This document shows, piece by piece, positions 44,231-56,558 of a stretch of 64,000 nucleotides of DNA. The DNA comes from Verticillium longisporum (Eukaryota; Ascomycota; Sordariomycetes; Glomerellales; Plectosphaerellaceae), in the NCBI GenBank assembly GCA_019188255.1, contig JAETXT010000001.1, positions 868,001 to 932,000 of the forward strand. The letters run 5' to 3'. The position numbers were made by a program, and so were the translations under genes. Numbering within the stretch: the stretch's first letter is position 1; every line of letters begins with the position of its first letter. The notes beneath the pieces were generated by a model. The model had not been told where the DNA came from and ran no database searches. It was given only the letters and a program-made list of their open reading frames with translations.

Positions 44231-44809
44231 GAGGTACTCCTGAAAAGACGAGACAGACCGAGAAGAGAAAGAGCGCGCAGTGGCTCGAAGGACTGTGAGT
44301 ATTTCGGGTTGGTGAGATAGGTGTGATGATGGAGTGAGGTTGAAGTTGAGGTTGAACTTTAGTGGGTCCCTTCTCACCATCGGCTGTGCCTGTCAACGAC
44401 AACAACCGCAGGCTGAAAGGGGGCTGCCTCTGAGCGACCTCCATCATTGAGACGCCCTGACTTGTCTTCGCAAATCTGGTCAATACAAATACCAGGAATT
44501 CACATTCTCCGTATTCGACGGGTGGGCTGCGGAGAGCTGACCTTTTTCGAAAAAGGTCTTCGTAATCGATCACATTCTTCATCAAACAGCTGAAACGACA
44601 GAATTATGTATGGCTGCCACAGTTACCATTGTGAGCAACATTGCTCTTGTCCGGGTCCAACTCCCACGCCGCCCATGCCCTGTACCGAACCGCCAGTCCA
44701 TTTGCTATGCTAAACGCCTTCACTGAAATAACTCGTCGCTGGCCGTGATTTGTGCCGCCAACAGCATCTCACTCATTCTCCGGTCGTCATCAGGGCCACC
44801 AGTCAGCTC
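44231..44809. other. Intergenic region MDM12 / FAB1
   Basis: About 580 bp with the MDM12 promoter and the FAB1 3' end. No gene recognised. Confidence 0.3.
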
Positions 44810-47800
44810 CTACTCTGGGTTGCCGTCGTTCTCAAACCGTGGCCGGACCGTGTTGGCCAGATGCGGTGCCCCAAACTGGTGCCAGCAATTGGGTGCTTGC
44901 AAGATGTACCTATATCACCAGTTAGCACGCCAGATCATGACCGAGCCGTCGTCGGGTCGACATACCTCGCCATGGCCTCTCGGAATCGCGACTTGTATTC
45001 CTTCGGGCTCGTCACAGTGGGACGATTCCGTCCTCCACCCACGAACCCGCGATCCTTGATCCAACTCTCCAGTTTCTTGTCCCAGGTGTACGTGCGGATG
45101 CAGTCGATAATGCCGACGACGAGTTCCTTCTTGACCTCGTCAACGGCAACCATCAGCGAGTAGTCCATGACGTTCTGCCGCGCAAGGAACAGCGTGTCGT
45201 TCCACACGGACGCGCGGAGGAGTTTCTTCGAGTGCTCTCGCGCGAACAGGGGTGATTCGTATATGAACTCAACCATGTTCTCGTCCAGCAGGACCTCGTT
45301 CTGCTCGCCTGTCGATTGAATTTTGCGATTGCGCATGGACCCCTTGAGATCAAAGATCCGACTTGGCGCGCGGTCATAAAACAGGTTTTCCATGACCAGC
45401 AGATCCAACTTGATCTCGACACCTGTCACTGGGTTCTTGATGATGATCTGGAAGAATCCCAGCATCTTCGCAATGACGGACGGCAGATCGTGGAAGAGCG
45501 CTTCTGCCATGATGCCGAAGTACGCTGGCGCAAACCGCAGGAAGGCTGCCGTTTCGATCGGAGACAGGGCCTTGCACACGAGGCGGTCGTCGAGCGTCTT
45601 GAGAAACACGGATTTTGTCTTGCCGCCCTTTGAATCCCACTTGAGGCAGCGAGACAGCGACTCAACGATGCGATCTGACGCGCCGCACTTGCGCCGCAAC
45701 GCATCAAACTGTTCGGCGTAGAAAATCTTGCACATCATCGTGGCCGTACCTTCCTTGAACTGGTACTTCAGATGCGTGCCCGTGGCCCTGAGCAGGCTCT
45801 TCTCCAGGTCGGCCTCGACAAACTCTCCGCCCGTGTCCGATATGCCCGATGACTTGGCATCAGTACTGCCTGCCTCGTAGCCCTTCTGAATGGCGATCTG
45901 CCATTGCTTGCGGATATCGGCGAGCTTGCCTAGGTAGTCATCCGAGCTCATGGCAAAGGCAATAACAGAGCTGGGTTCGTCTTCTCTAACAATTACATCT
46001 GAGTCGATGAAGATGTGATCACTAGGGTTGACGGGATAATCGAGAATTGGCCAGCCACTTGCAGAGCGTTCAGCCCAAAAGTTGGTGAGGAGCTTCATCA
46101 AGCTCTTCTTCTGGTGCTTGGGCAGTTCGAGGGGAATGTCTGTGCTGGGCTCTAGAGCATCTGCCAGCTCTTTAACGTCAGGTAGAATGTCGTCCAGGCT
46201 TCGCCCATTATCACTCCCTCCGCACTCTTCATCAGACCCCCCTACACTGTGATTGACAGTGCCAGTGTCGTCCGTCTCGCCACCGGTGTGCCCATCGTCA
46301 TGTGGAACTGGAGGCGTCTTCTCAAGCGACGGCTCCGATACGTCCAACCTTGCGGCTGGCGTCACAGGTGCCGTCTGCGCAGTCCTGAGCATGGGCGTCG
46401 TTGCGCTGCTCTCGAAATCGTTGCCACCTTCGTCTGGGCCCTCGTAGTCTGATGGCTCAAGCTCCAGCACGGCATCGTCGACATCGTCATAAACCTCTAC
46501 AATGGGCTTGGTCGATGTGCGTGGTAGGAAGGCACGTGGCTGACGTGCAGCGCGCTTCTTCTTGTCTTCTCGAATCCTTTCTTTCTCGAACTCGCGACTG
46601 AGTTGCTCGAAATGCTTGGCAATGGCAAAAACCTTGGACTCCTTCTTCTTGTGAACGAATCGGGGGATTGACGATTGAGCCGTCTTCTTGTGGCCTCGCA
46701 CACCTCCCAGGCCTAGTCGCTCGGAGAGCTTCTTGTCGACCTTGAAAGAAGAGTCCGTTTCAGAAGCTTCAGCCAGTGTTTTAGGATCTTTTTGAAGCAT
46801 CGACTTCCCAATGCCTGACTGCACCTTTTTCAAAGTGTGGATGGGCTGTGAAGCTGCTCGAATCATGGGCGGTGACACTGCCATTCCCGCTCTACGGGAT
46901 GATCCGCGTTCCGCCCGGGGGGTTTCGGGGACATGGTCAGACGTTGGAGCCTCTGCACCTAGAGCCTGGTGTTCACGTCTCAGCTGCTCAATCTTCTCGG
47001 AAAGAGAGACACCACCGGGCTGGTTGTCAAGCTGGACATGGTTTGCAAATCCGGTTGCAAATGACTCCGTCGGAGTTAGCTCCTTGGCTGGCTCTGTTGA
47101 AGGGGTCGCATCGGTATTTGTGCCGATTGTGGAGAGGGGTGGCCTTGTCGTGGATGGGGATGTCGGGGTTGCCAGGTCGAGGGGCTCGACTCTTTCCAAA
47201 ACTTGCTCGGTTGGTGCATCAAGATCTTCCTGTTGAGCCTGCTCGGCGGCATTGTCGTCTGCCAAGTCCGTACTTCCGCCCAGACTAGGGTCGCTGAAGT
47301 CTGTTGGCTGCGTGGTCTTGTCGTCGGTGTCCGAAAACGTCTGTGACGGAGGCTCTCCGGTGTCGACAGTCGATATGCTCCCTTCAGTTGCCGCAACGGA
47401 CTCTTTTGATTCATTGTCTGTGAAGATCTTCTTCAGCTGCAGCATCGTCAACTGCCGCAAGTCCTTATCAGCCAAGAAATCGGCCTCAAATTGGTTGAAC
47501 GCCGTGTCCCATTCTCCGGCGTATTCAAGCATCTCCCTCACGATCGGATTGAAGGGGATGACTTCATAATACTTGGAGTTGACATAAGCATCTTGAAGCC
47601 TTCGAATAACGGCAACCTGGTCGTCTTGAGCTTTTTTCGTAAGCCTGTCGACCTCGATCCTGCAAGACTCGGCCTTTTCTGGCAAGACACTATCGACCCT
47701 AATCGTCTTGATCCTGACTTTGACAGATGTCATGAAACGAATCCACCTGGACTCGATCTTACTGAAGATTTGGTTCTTCAACTTCAAGTCGTTGTCGACT

Positions 47801-50800
47801 TTCCAAGTGATTCGGGCTCGAGGTACGATAATCTCCAGCAAATCAATGGGGTCATAATGGATACGAACCCAGGTCTCGCGGAATTGGAAGAGCCTGATGT
47901 GGTCGCGGTGGTGGTCGTGGAAACACTCTGTGTTCTCGTGGAGTTTGAGGCCCTTGCTCCAGAAAAGTAGCTCCAGGTATTTCCCGAAAGAGTACTTCCA
48001 TGTGCTGTCTGACATGGGCATCGTAGGAGAGTCCCTCTTGCATACCTTGCAGTAACTCCACATCGTAATGTCGTCAGTCACGAATTTTGGCTTTGTGGCT
48101 GCGGGCTCGATGAAGACTGTGATGCGTGATTCGTCGTGAACATAAGTCCGATGATGCTCAGTCATTTTGCGGTCACAACCATTCGACGTACAGATCGAGT
48201 CCTTGCTGAGACACAGATCTTCAATATACTGGCCCAAAGTACAGTCAGGATCCATGCTGCCACTTTGGTCCATGTGCTCGTCGTAAAAGGCAATGGCAAT
48301 CAGTCCAGGCTCCGCACACGGGATTTTTGTCTCGGTGCAGATGACAGAGTACAGGACAACTATGTTCTGGTGAGAGTAAGGATCGAATAGATCAAGGTTC
48401 CCTTGGATGTAATTCTCCCATTGACGTGTCTGTGTCTGGTAGTTGTGAAGCGCCTTATCGTACTCGGCATCGTGGACGGCATGAAGTACTTCCATAATCT
48501 GCCGAGGCGCCTTCTGGCCGATTTCATGGACCATCTCAGGCTTGATGAGTTGAAACTTCTGTGATCTCTTCTCAGGATCTGCCTGTTCCTCAATGACGTC
48601 TTGGTCCCGTAGACGCTTGAGATACACTAGCCTCCGCTCTTGTTCTCGCGCCTTCATCAACAAGTGTGGTTGCGCAAATCGTACAAAAGGGGAAGCTGAT
48701 AGGATCTTGGTTTCGTATCTGGCTACCATATCGCTGTAATAGGTCGGCATTGGGACGTCCTCAGGTACGTGCGTGTCGGCAGCTTCAGTGGCAACATGCG
48801 AGGCATGGAGAGAGACAGTTCGTACGGGCTCCGCCGGTCGCTGCTCTTCCGTCTGATCGGAGTGCGCTCCTGCTGATCCGGTAAAAGAAACACTCTGGCT
48901 TGTCTGCGACGGTGGCTCAGACTCCATCGGGGACGTCTGGGATGCAGTCGATCCAAGTCGGCCCGTCTCGCCTGACATGCTCATTGATCTTGAGCTTTCA
49001 TCGGTTTGCTGGCGGATAGATGATTGTAGGGACGGGAGCTCGCCTTCTGATGGCAACTGAATGAATTCATCCCGCATGAGACACGTTTCGAGCTTCAGGT
49101 TGTAAACCACATATACCATGAACTCGGTAATCTTCTTCATCCTGGCGAGGACTTGAGTTGAGTCTCCGCGCAAGGCTATCGTGCATCCCAGCCGTTCGGC
49201 GCACCCCGAGAGGAAGATGTAGGTCTTTTTCTTCCCAGGATAGCTTTTATTGACATAAGTCTTCACTTCAAAACCAGCTGATCGGCCAGCCTGATTCTGA
49301 AGGGCCAAGCGATCGAGAGAAGTGATGATGTCGGTCTCGGCACATCTTGACACAGCCGATGTCACAGATGGCTTGACGTTGTAGGCCACGGCAATGTTGG
49401 CTTCAGCTAGATATTGCAAAGCAACACCTGAAACGCCCTTCTCGCACAACAGTACATCAGGTCGCAAATTGATGATGCGATTTACCACAACCCTCAGATA
49501 CTCTTTTTCTTGCTCGATAACAGGCTGTAAGCTCATGAAATGTTGGTGATGGCGCTGATACTCAATTGCGAAGGACACAATAACGATGCGTGGATTGACG
49601 ATTCGGCGTGGCATGCTTTTGAGAGCCAAATTCTTGGTGAATATGACGCCAGACACGTAACTGGTATCTCCTGGTTTGCCGCCGGGAATCTTTTTGAGCT
49701 TGACGTAGTGGCGGATGTCCATGTCATCGCCAGCACGAATATCAGGCACAACATCGTCAGTGCATTGAAGCAGAATAGGAATCAGTGCCTTCTCCCAAGC
49801 AGAGGCGTTGGGTACTCTGGAATCTTCCAAAAGTTGATGGAGTAACTTTCTCACATGCAGCATGCTGGAAGAGTTGAGCTCAACCTGCGGTTCCTTATCT
49901 TCTTCCTGCATGGAGTCGCTACGAGTGAGCTTTGTTGCCTCAATCGCTGGGTTCTCTGGCGAGAAAATAGTGTCATTAGATATCGTAGGTCCTTTGAGCG
50001 CGGATGATTTTGGTCTCGGAGAGCGAAGATAATGTACGTTGCCGCTCACGTTGCTGAGATTGCGCCGGCGAGATGATCGGATATGACCAGCAAGACTGCC
50101 AAGACCGGTGTCGTCGGGGCCGCCGCGACTGGTGAAGCTGATGCCGCTGAGACTTTTCTCTCCTCCTCGGAAGCGATGCTTTCTAGTCGCGCCAATGAAT
50201 GAGCCAAAGTTGCTCTTCTCCCGATCAAAGCTTGAAGGTTGCAGATCGCTGTTCGACATGGTTGCGAACATGCTCATTTGCTCGTCTCCACTTGATTCGT
50301 CTGACATATAATCTGCCAGTTCTGGGTCGATAATGTTGTCTTCGTGAAATGCCGGATACTTTTGTTTGCGCGTCATCTCCTCATTGACGTCCTTGCGGAA
50401 AGGAGCAGTATTGTCTGGAATGGGCTTGAATCTCGACCAGAAATTTTGTCTCGAGTGATGTCTCCGGTGGCCCAGACCCGATGATTGAGGCCTTGCTGCG
50501 TTGAGTGACTTGAGAGATCGGGAGGAGCTGGGTCTGCTGAGCTGCGGGGCGTCGATTTCTAGGATGGCTGATCTCCGATTCGAATCGTCGATTCCTATCC
50601 TTCTGGTCGCTGGGATGGCCATCATTGGCGTTGATATAGATCGGGCATCGTCGAGATCCTCCATCCTACCAGCAAAGCTTGTCTCTTCGCCTTCCACATC
50701 GACTTCTGTCACCTCAGCCTCAGCCTTGGCATGGTTCGGACGGAAGATGGCAGGCAAGAAAGAGTCGTCCCCTGAGTCGTCCGAGGCACTGTCTTCAACT

Positions 50801-52260
50801 TGGTTGAGCACCTTGAGACATGGTTTGCAGAGCCTCAAAGTCCCCGACATGGCAAACATTTGGGCTGAAATGATCGACGTGCATTTCGAGTCAAAGATGA
50901 AACCGCAGACCCGACAATGATGCTTCCTCCGAAATGCAGAAAACGGCTGCTGGCAAGAGTAACATTCCTTGCAGGTCTCGTCGGCCATCCAGAACTCTTT
51001 GCTCAGAATCTGCTTTCGCATCAATCCGAGTTTCGTATTGACCTCTTCTGGAGCTCCCTCATTTCTTGTCGTACCAGGAATGCGCATGGCCCCAGATCTC
51101 ATCTGTTGAGGCCTCGACTCGTGAGCAAATGATTCATGGTATATCGGCGTGTGCGCCGAGGTGCTGACTGGGCTGGGCTCTGCGGTTCCCTGGTCCATCG
51201 AAGAAGTTCTCGAGTGAGCGTAGGCCGGAGACCGAGAACGTGTGATTCTATTGATCACAGCGGGCCGCCTTGGGGCTGATAGTAACGAGCCGCCAGAAGG
51301 AGTTCGCACGTGGCGCAGGTCGGTCTTTAAAGAGGGCAGAGATGGTGTGACGGATTTTGTCGGGCTCAGAGGTGTGTCAACACTGCCATCCACGCTGACC
51401 ACGTCATCTTTCCGTGAACGATTGGTACTTTGACTTTGTGCTCGCTCAGAGGTGGCCTTGAAGTCTTCATAAAGGCTGGCATTCTCTGCTGCGAATATCG
51501 GCCCACGCGCATCCGACTTGCTGATGCTACGTCTTTCAGACGTCCGCAAAAGAGTGTCCTCTGACCGAACAGTCTGCTGACTAGGATCTCGGTGCACAGA
51601 AGCAGGTGCGACATCGGGTGTAACTGCAGTGACAGCCGATGCTTTGGGCATGCTCACAGCAGCGGGTCTGCTCGAAGTGGTAGATCTAGAGGTTGTCATG
51701 ACAGACATGGCGGTTGATTTGTTAGACATGGGAGTCTGTAGAGGACTGTCTGCTTCGGGCAGGACGGCTCCAGAACTAGAGAGGCTGGTGAGGAGACCAT
51801 CGGATGGCAGGACCAAGCTCGAGCTTGTGCCAGCAGTTTCGCCGCGGTGAAGTGACGCCGTTGTTGGTTTCGGAGCCGTGTTTGTAGTTGACGAGCTTTT
51901 CTTGGAAGCAATACTGGGGGTGTCCTCGTCCACGTCCGGCATCCTCAAAGGAGCACCCCCCACAGCCTCCTTCAATCTGTTGTACAGCCCACTGAAGCCA
52001 TTTTGGACCAAGTCTCCGGTGAGTCCCTTATTTTCGGCAATCGGCAAGGTAGATGGGGGTGGCCCGAAGTCGTTGAAGGTCGTCAAGGTGTCGCTTTGAC
52101 TGGCAGAATTATGTATCTTGTTAAGAGTTTGGGCTAGCTGCTCTTTGTCGACTTGTGAAGTAGTCGATATCGAGGCCACAGAGTCGCGTCGAGGCCGTCT
52201 CAGGTCGGGGAGTGCCAACGCCAAACTGGCGGGCGACGAGGGGTTGTTGTTGGGAGCCAT
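44810..52260 (-). CDS. fab1: FAB1/PIKfyve 1-phosphatidylinositol-3-phosphate 5-kinase
   Basis: Two exons: 52260-44966 and 44909-44810, about 2464 residues. The short last exon encodes YILQAPNCWHQFGAPHLANTVRP; without it the protein would lose its conserved end. The N-terminal 400 residues are Ser/Thr-rich and disordered. The FYVE zinc finger (about 423-485) has CKEC and RRKHHCRVCG, which bind PtdIns3P. The TCP-1/CCT-like domain (about 800-1020) includes VLLCEKGVSGVALQYLAEANIAV. The Fab1-specific cysteine/histidine region follows (CTLGQYIEDLC through FHDHHRDHIRLF). The kinase domain (about 2120-2450) has KSVFLKTLDDRLVCKALS with the ATP-site Lys, LDLLVMENLFYDR, FDLKGSMRNR and YSLMVAVDE...VGIIDCIRTYTWDKKLE. 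It makes PtdIns(3,5)P2 on vacuole and endosome membranes. The 7.3-kb first exon is free of frame breaks. Confidence 0.97.
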
Positions 52261-53140
52261 GTCGACTGGATCGCGGCAGTCAAAAGGTCGGGCGCGTTGA
52301 GGTCATGTTTGATTTCTCATGGCGACAAGGTACTCGAAGAAACTGGGAGATTGTATCACAGAACAGATGACTCCTTGTTTGTGGATCGGTCGTAGCAGCG
52401 GTAGCGTCGCGAAGCGGTCTGTCGTGAGATTCGGTGATCTAAGTACTCAGGTACAAGACAATGCCTGGTCACTCGACGGTATGAGGATGACGAAAGAAAC
52501 GAGGCGCTTATTCGTGGAATGTGGCCGTAAGTTGGTGTTCTGTGCTGTCTCAACCTGCGACGAAGATCTTCAAGCTGTGTTCGCGTCGTCTTGTGAGCCT
52601 GGGTGGTGGCGGCTTGTTGTCAGCATCGGTTTCGAAGAACATGTACCAAGGCAGCAACATCCCTGAGCCGCCAGGTTGAACGAACCCCGGTTATGAGAGC
52701 GACGACACTACCACCTTCGGGTGCGTGGGCCGGGAGTCATGGGCCAGTAATCTGATGGAGGGAACGTGCTCTACAGGGGCTTAGGTCATGGGAAGCTTGG
52801 GCCAGGAGGGGTGAGCACCAAGAGACAAACCCCGCGGGCGCTTTGGCTTCAGCCCAGTCATCAGCCACACGGCAGACAACGCTGACACCCGAAATACCCA
52901 TGACACGGTAAGTAGGTAGGTACCTAAAAGTAACAGCTACAGTGGACAAAGTGGGTCCATCAGACGCGACGCGACCGAAAGCTTCGCCCAACCAACGTGT
53001 CGCCCAGCGATCTCCATATTCGATCGTTTGGCATGACGGTCCAAAAAATAATTCGACAGACAAGCGACAGCATCCAAGCTGGTTGAATCAGACGTGATGC
53101 TCAGCATTTCTTCGGGGTTGAACCAGTCAGCTCCAGGATC
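52261..53140. promoter_or_regulatory. Divergent promoter FAB1 / unknown gene
   Basis: About 880 bp with no supported gene. An AGGTAGGTACCT motif lies at about 52914-52925. Confidence 0.35.
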
Positions 53141-55855
53141 ATGGCTCCTTCCCGGTCCCACTCATCGTCGCGGCCTCCAGTTTCTTCCTCCGGACGCAAG
53201 CAACGAGGCCCGGCTCTCTCGATGAACCTCTTTCGCATACCCAAGGATCAACAAGAACTTTTGGAAAGGCCAGATGCTTGGGCGGAAAGCTCTGCGAGCA
53301 GCAACATCGGTTTGGTCAACATCCCTCCTCATGTGCTTGAATCTCTAAGGTACTTCGAATCTTCCAGGGTCCTGCCACCTGGGGCGCAAAAGCCACTATC
53401 GTCAGGCGCTTCGGCACCAAAGAGCACAGCCGAAGCCAACAAGGTCGAGGGTGGGTCAACAAAAGAGCCCGACATCGATAAGGAAGATGGAAGTGAAGCA
53501 GAAAGCAACGCGTCGGAGGTGTCCTGGTCACCGAGTCCACCTCCACCACAGGTTCATGAAGCCCAACAATCTATCGACCGCAGAAACGGCAAGAGCCAGG
53601 CCGAATCTTCTGCTAGATCTGTACCTCTCCCACCCTCATCACCTTCGTACCGAAGACGGCGGTCCCCGACACCAAATACGCTTGAAAGGCCGGCGGTTGC
53701 CAGCAGCGCCTCGAATGAGAACCCGCGTGACGTTTTCCAAACACAAGCGCCGTTGTTCGACGTGGAATCTACTTCATCCCCCGTAAAATCTAACAACACA
53801 ATGCTCGAATCGCAAGAAAAGGCTCAAGTCCAGTCAAGCCCCATTCTGACACGAGCACACCAGACACTGCCACCTGCTTCATTCCCACCCAGCAGCCTCG
53901 ATCATGAAGATGACATGGACATGGAAATGGAAATACCAGGGGCATTACTCCACGCCACACCTCCAATCAACAAGATATCGGCGCGAATCAACGCGTCTCA
54001 AGGCATCGTCCTGGACACGCCGCCTCCATGCGGACAAGGCAGTGCCGGCCGGCTAACTTCTGCGTCCGCCGGGACACAAGCCAAAAGCGCAAATCCACCC
54101 AGACAACGCTGGAAGATTCTTCAATTCAGTGACGGCCCTGATGTTCCCGCTTCTGCCACGATCAACGATACACCAGCGACGGTAGCCAAAACACAAATGC
54201 CAAAGCGCACCGAGCAGGATCACGGGCAAACTTCTTCAGCTGGCATCATTACCTCTACATTTCCGAATACGGAAGTGATGCAGGGCCAAAAACTGCCATC
54301 CACTGCCGGGCAAGGTTCATCCGGGATACCTACCCCCCATATATCCACTACTGGCTTGTCGTCAACAGCAAACCAAGAAGCTTATAGAAGAGCGCAGACG
54401 GAAACACGTCAACCCCACCAAGCCTTGTCCGCAAGTGTTGCGGGCAATCTAGTCCACGAGTTTTCAGCACAGCCAGCGCGTAATACATTCACTGACGGGC
54501 CAGACTTCAGAGAGCGGTTCCTGCTGGAGCCCCTCGAAACGTTCCAGTCAGCGTATCGGTCGTTTGACGGTAGCCTGGGGGACTTCGTCAGAGCCTGCGT
54601 CTCCCTCAAAAGCCTCCGTCGCGAAAGGAGACTGCCTGTGTTCTTGTACGATGACTTTGTGCGCGTCTTCTGCGACGACTATATCCAGTACGTTTCTGAG
54701 ACCGACGATTCTCGCCCCATGTATGCCATGGAGTGGTACGTCGACAACGTCAGCAAACCGATTTACCAGAAAGGCATCTTAACCAAGGACAATATCGACC
54801 GGGTGCTGAAAATGTATCCCGACGAGTACAATGCCACCCGAGAAGCCCTGGGCCAGTCTCGCTCGCATACACCAATGACGAATGCTGGCGATCGGTCATT
54901 CTTCATGGCTGTCGATCCTCCGGAGCCTCAATCTTTGGGGCCGCAGCCTATTGACACATCAGCGAAGACCGGCAACGATGTCCAGAGAAGTCTGCGAACA
55001 TCTGACGCTGCCGTCGATGTCTCCCCCTCGCCCTTTCCGCGAAGACTTATATCAGACCGGTCTGCAGACTCCGGAACTGAAGCATACGTCTCGGCAAGCG
55101 AAAACCCAACGTCTGGAGTTGAAGAAACGCCGGCTCGTGCAAGCCGCGAGTGTCGCTCACCTTCCGCAGACGTTGTGATTATTTCAAGTGTCAAAAAGGC
55201 AGACGCTACGAAGTCCACGCCAAGGCAGCAGGACCGTCGTCGATCGCCGCACACAAAGGCCACGCCTGGACGAAGCAGTCCAGGGTTGATAGCGGCAGCT
55301 ACTCCATCACAGCAGGCGCGCCATGACGATGACGGAGGGCCAAACACGAGCCAATCAAACGGCAAGGCGTCCCTCCGATACTCCCTGGATGGAAGCGGCC
55401 AGACAAACCCGCCCGTTTCACAACGCGCAACTCTCTCGCGGCAGAGCCTGCCGCCCCAGAGACACCACACGACGACTGCGAGTGGGTTGTATCGAGCCGT
55501 GGAGCCACTTCCGACTCACGAAACTCCCGAACGACCACAGGCGGTCGCTGCCAAGTCGCGTGCGCTGCCCCGCAGCTTCACGTACCACGGGACAACGGCA
55601 CGACCACAGACGCCGCACGCCAACAAGCCGGCGGACTCAGCAGCGAGGTCCAAAGAGACGCAGGTTCCGTCCGGGTCGCGCCCGTCGAGCAGCCGCCCTT
55701 CAGCGTCCCGCCTCCCAACATTGACTCAGGAGAGCGGGGTTTCGAAACAGAAGAAGCAGTCGGTTCGAGCCGAGCAGTACCGGCTCAAACTTGAGAAACT
55801 TAAGGCCGCGGGGCGTTTGCCAGGCATGGCGGGGTCGAGAACCAGTCATTCTTGA
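53141..55855 (+). CDS. Fungal protein of unknown function, 904 residues
   Basis: Uninterrupted frame from ATG 53141 to TGA 55853-55855. Three segments look ordered. The first is N-terminal (residues about 26-70): ALSMNLFRIPKDQQELLERP then NIPPHVLESLRYFESSRVLPPG. The second is central (about 445-565): DFRERFLLEPLETFQSAYRSF, GDFVRACVSLKSLRRERRLPVFLYDDFVRVFCDDYIQYV, MEWYVDNVSKPIYQKGILTKDNIDRVLKMYP. The third is a basic C-terminal helix (KQKKQSVRAEQYRLKLEKLKAAGRLP). Everything between is Ser/Pro/Thr/Gln-rich and probably disordered. No catalytic or DNA-binding motif is recognised. The layout of short ordered blocks in a disordered chain suggests a scaffold or nuclear regulator, but that is inference. 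It is divergent from FAB1. Confidence 0.8.
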   Translation: MAPSRSHSSSRPPVSSSGRKQRGPALSMNLFRIPKDQQELLERPDAWAESSASSNIGLVNIPPHVLESLRYFESSRVLPPGAQKPLSSGASAPKSTAEANKVEGGSTKEPDIDKEDGSEAESNASEVSWSPSPPPPQVHEAQQSIDRRNGKSQAESSARSVPLPPSSPSYRRRRSPTPNTLERPAVASSASNENPRDVFQTQAPLFDVESTSSPVKSNNTMLESQEKAQVQSSPILTRAHQTLPPASFPPSSLDHEDDMDMEMEIPGALLHATPPINKISARINASQGIVLDTPPPCGQGSAGRLTSASAGTQAKSANPPRQRWKILQFSDGPDVPASATINDTPATVAKTQMPKRTEQDHGQTSSAGIITSTFPNTEVMQGQKLPSTAGQGSSGIPTPHISTTGLSSTANQEAYRRAQTETRQPHQALSASVAGNLVHEFSAQPARNTFTDGPDFRERFLLEPLETFQSAYRSFDGSLGDFVRACVSLKSLRRERRLPVFLYDDFVRVFCDDYIQYVSETDDSRPMYAMEWYVDNVSKPIYQKGILTKDNIDRVLKMYPDEYNATREALGQSRSHTPMTNAGDRSFFMAVDPPEPQSLGPQPIDTSAKTGNDVQRSLRTSDAAVDVSPSPFPRRLISDRSADSGTEAYVSASENPTSGVEETPARASRECRSPSADVVIISSVKKADATKSTPRQQDRRRSPHTKATPGRSSPGLIAAATPSQQARHDDDGGPNTSQSNGKASLRYSLDGSGQTNPPVSQRATLSRQSLPPQRHHTTTASGLYRAVEPLPTHETPERPQAVAAKSRALPRSFTYHGTTARPQTPHANKPADSAARSKETQVPSGSRPSSSRPSASRLPTLTQESGVSKQKKQSVRAEQYRLKLEKLKAAGRLPGMAGSRTSHS

Positions 55856-56558
55856 TGGAATAGGGGAACCTGCGGCAGACGCTTGGAATTGCCAGAAGTT
55901 GGGCGCACAAATTCTCGAATTTTAGTTATGAAGATACCCCTCCGTATGAACTCGGGAGTTTGGTTTCTCTCCTTGGAAAGCATGGCGATAGAAATCAGAC
56001 ATGACTCATGGCCGACCACCAACTTTCTACCAGACCCCTCCTTCGTGAATCTCCCGTTCCCACTGCTGCGTGTCCTACTCGGTGGGCGATTCATCGTAAT
56101 ACCAAAAGCGAATAAGTCTATTTTTTTTGCTTTGCCTGGGCAGCCAGTGTAAGTGTAGCCTGGATCTAGTGCGAGCCGCACAACCTGCTCCCCGAGGAGT
56201 CTTTGCAGCGGTTATCTAAGCCCCCGAAAACGTATCTGTTTGCCTTACTCTTACCGCAGTCTGTGTCTCTGCCGAATTGAACCAGGGTAGGGAGCTCTTT
56301 TTGCACAAATTGTCCGTGTCAGAAGTTGAGAAAAGAAAAGGAGGGAAGATAAGGAGAGAGAAAAAAAGAAGAGAGGCCCCAAGAAGAGGATATCATAGCC
56401 CTGCGCCGTTGTGTCATGTGCAATTTCGTATTGTTTCGTCATGCCCGATTCCGCCCTCCCAATCACCGCCAGTACCCCTGACGAGAAGGATCCCGTGTCC
56501 TTCATCAAACCATATCGCCGTCAAAATCAACGAGCTGCTCTTCCCTTGTTGTGAGAGC
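55856..56558. other. Convergent intergenic region
   Basis: About 700 bp between two 3' ends. An A/G-rich stretch lies at about 56325-56380. No gene recognised. Confidence 0.3.
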
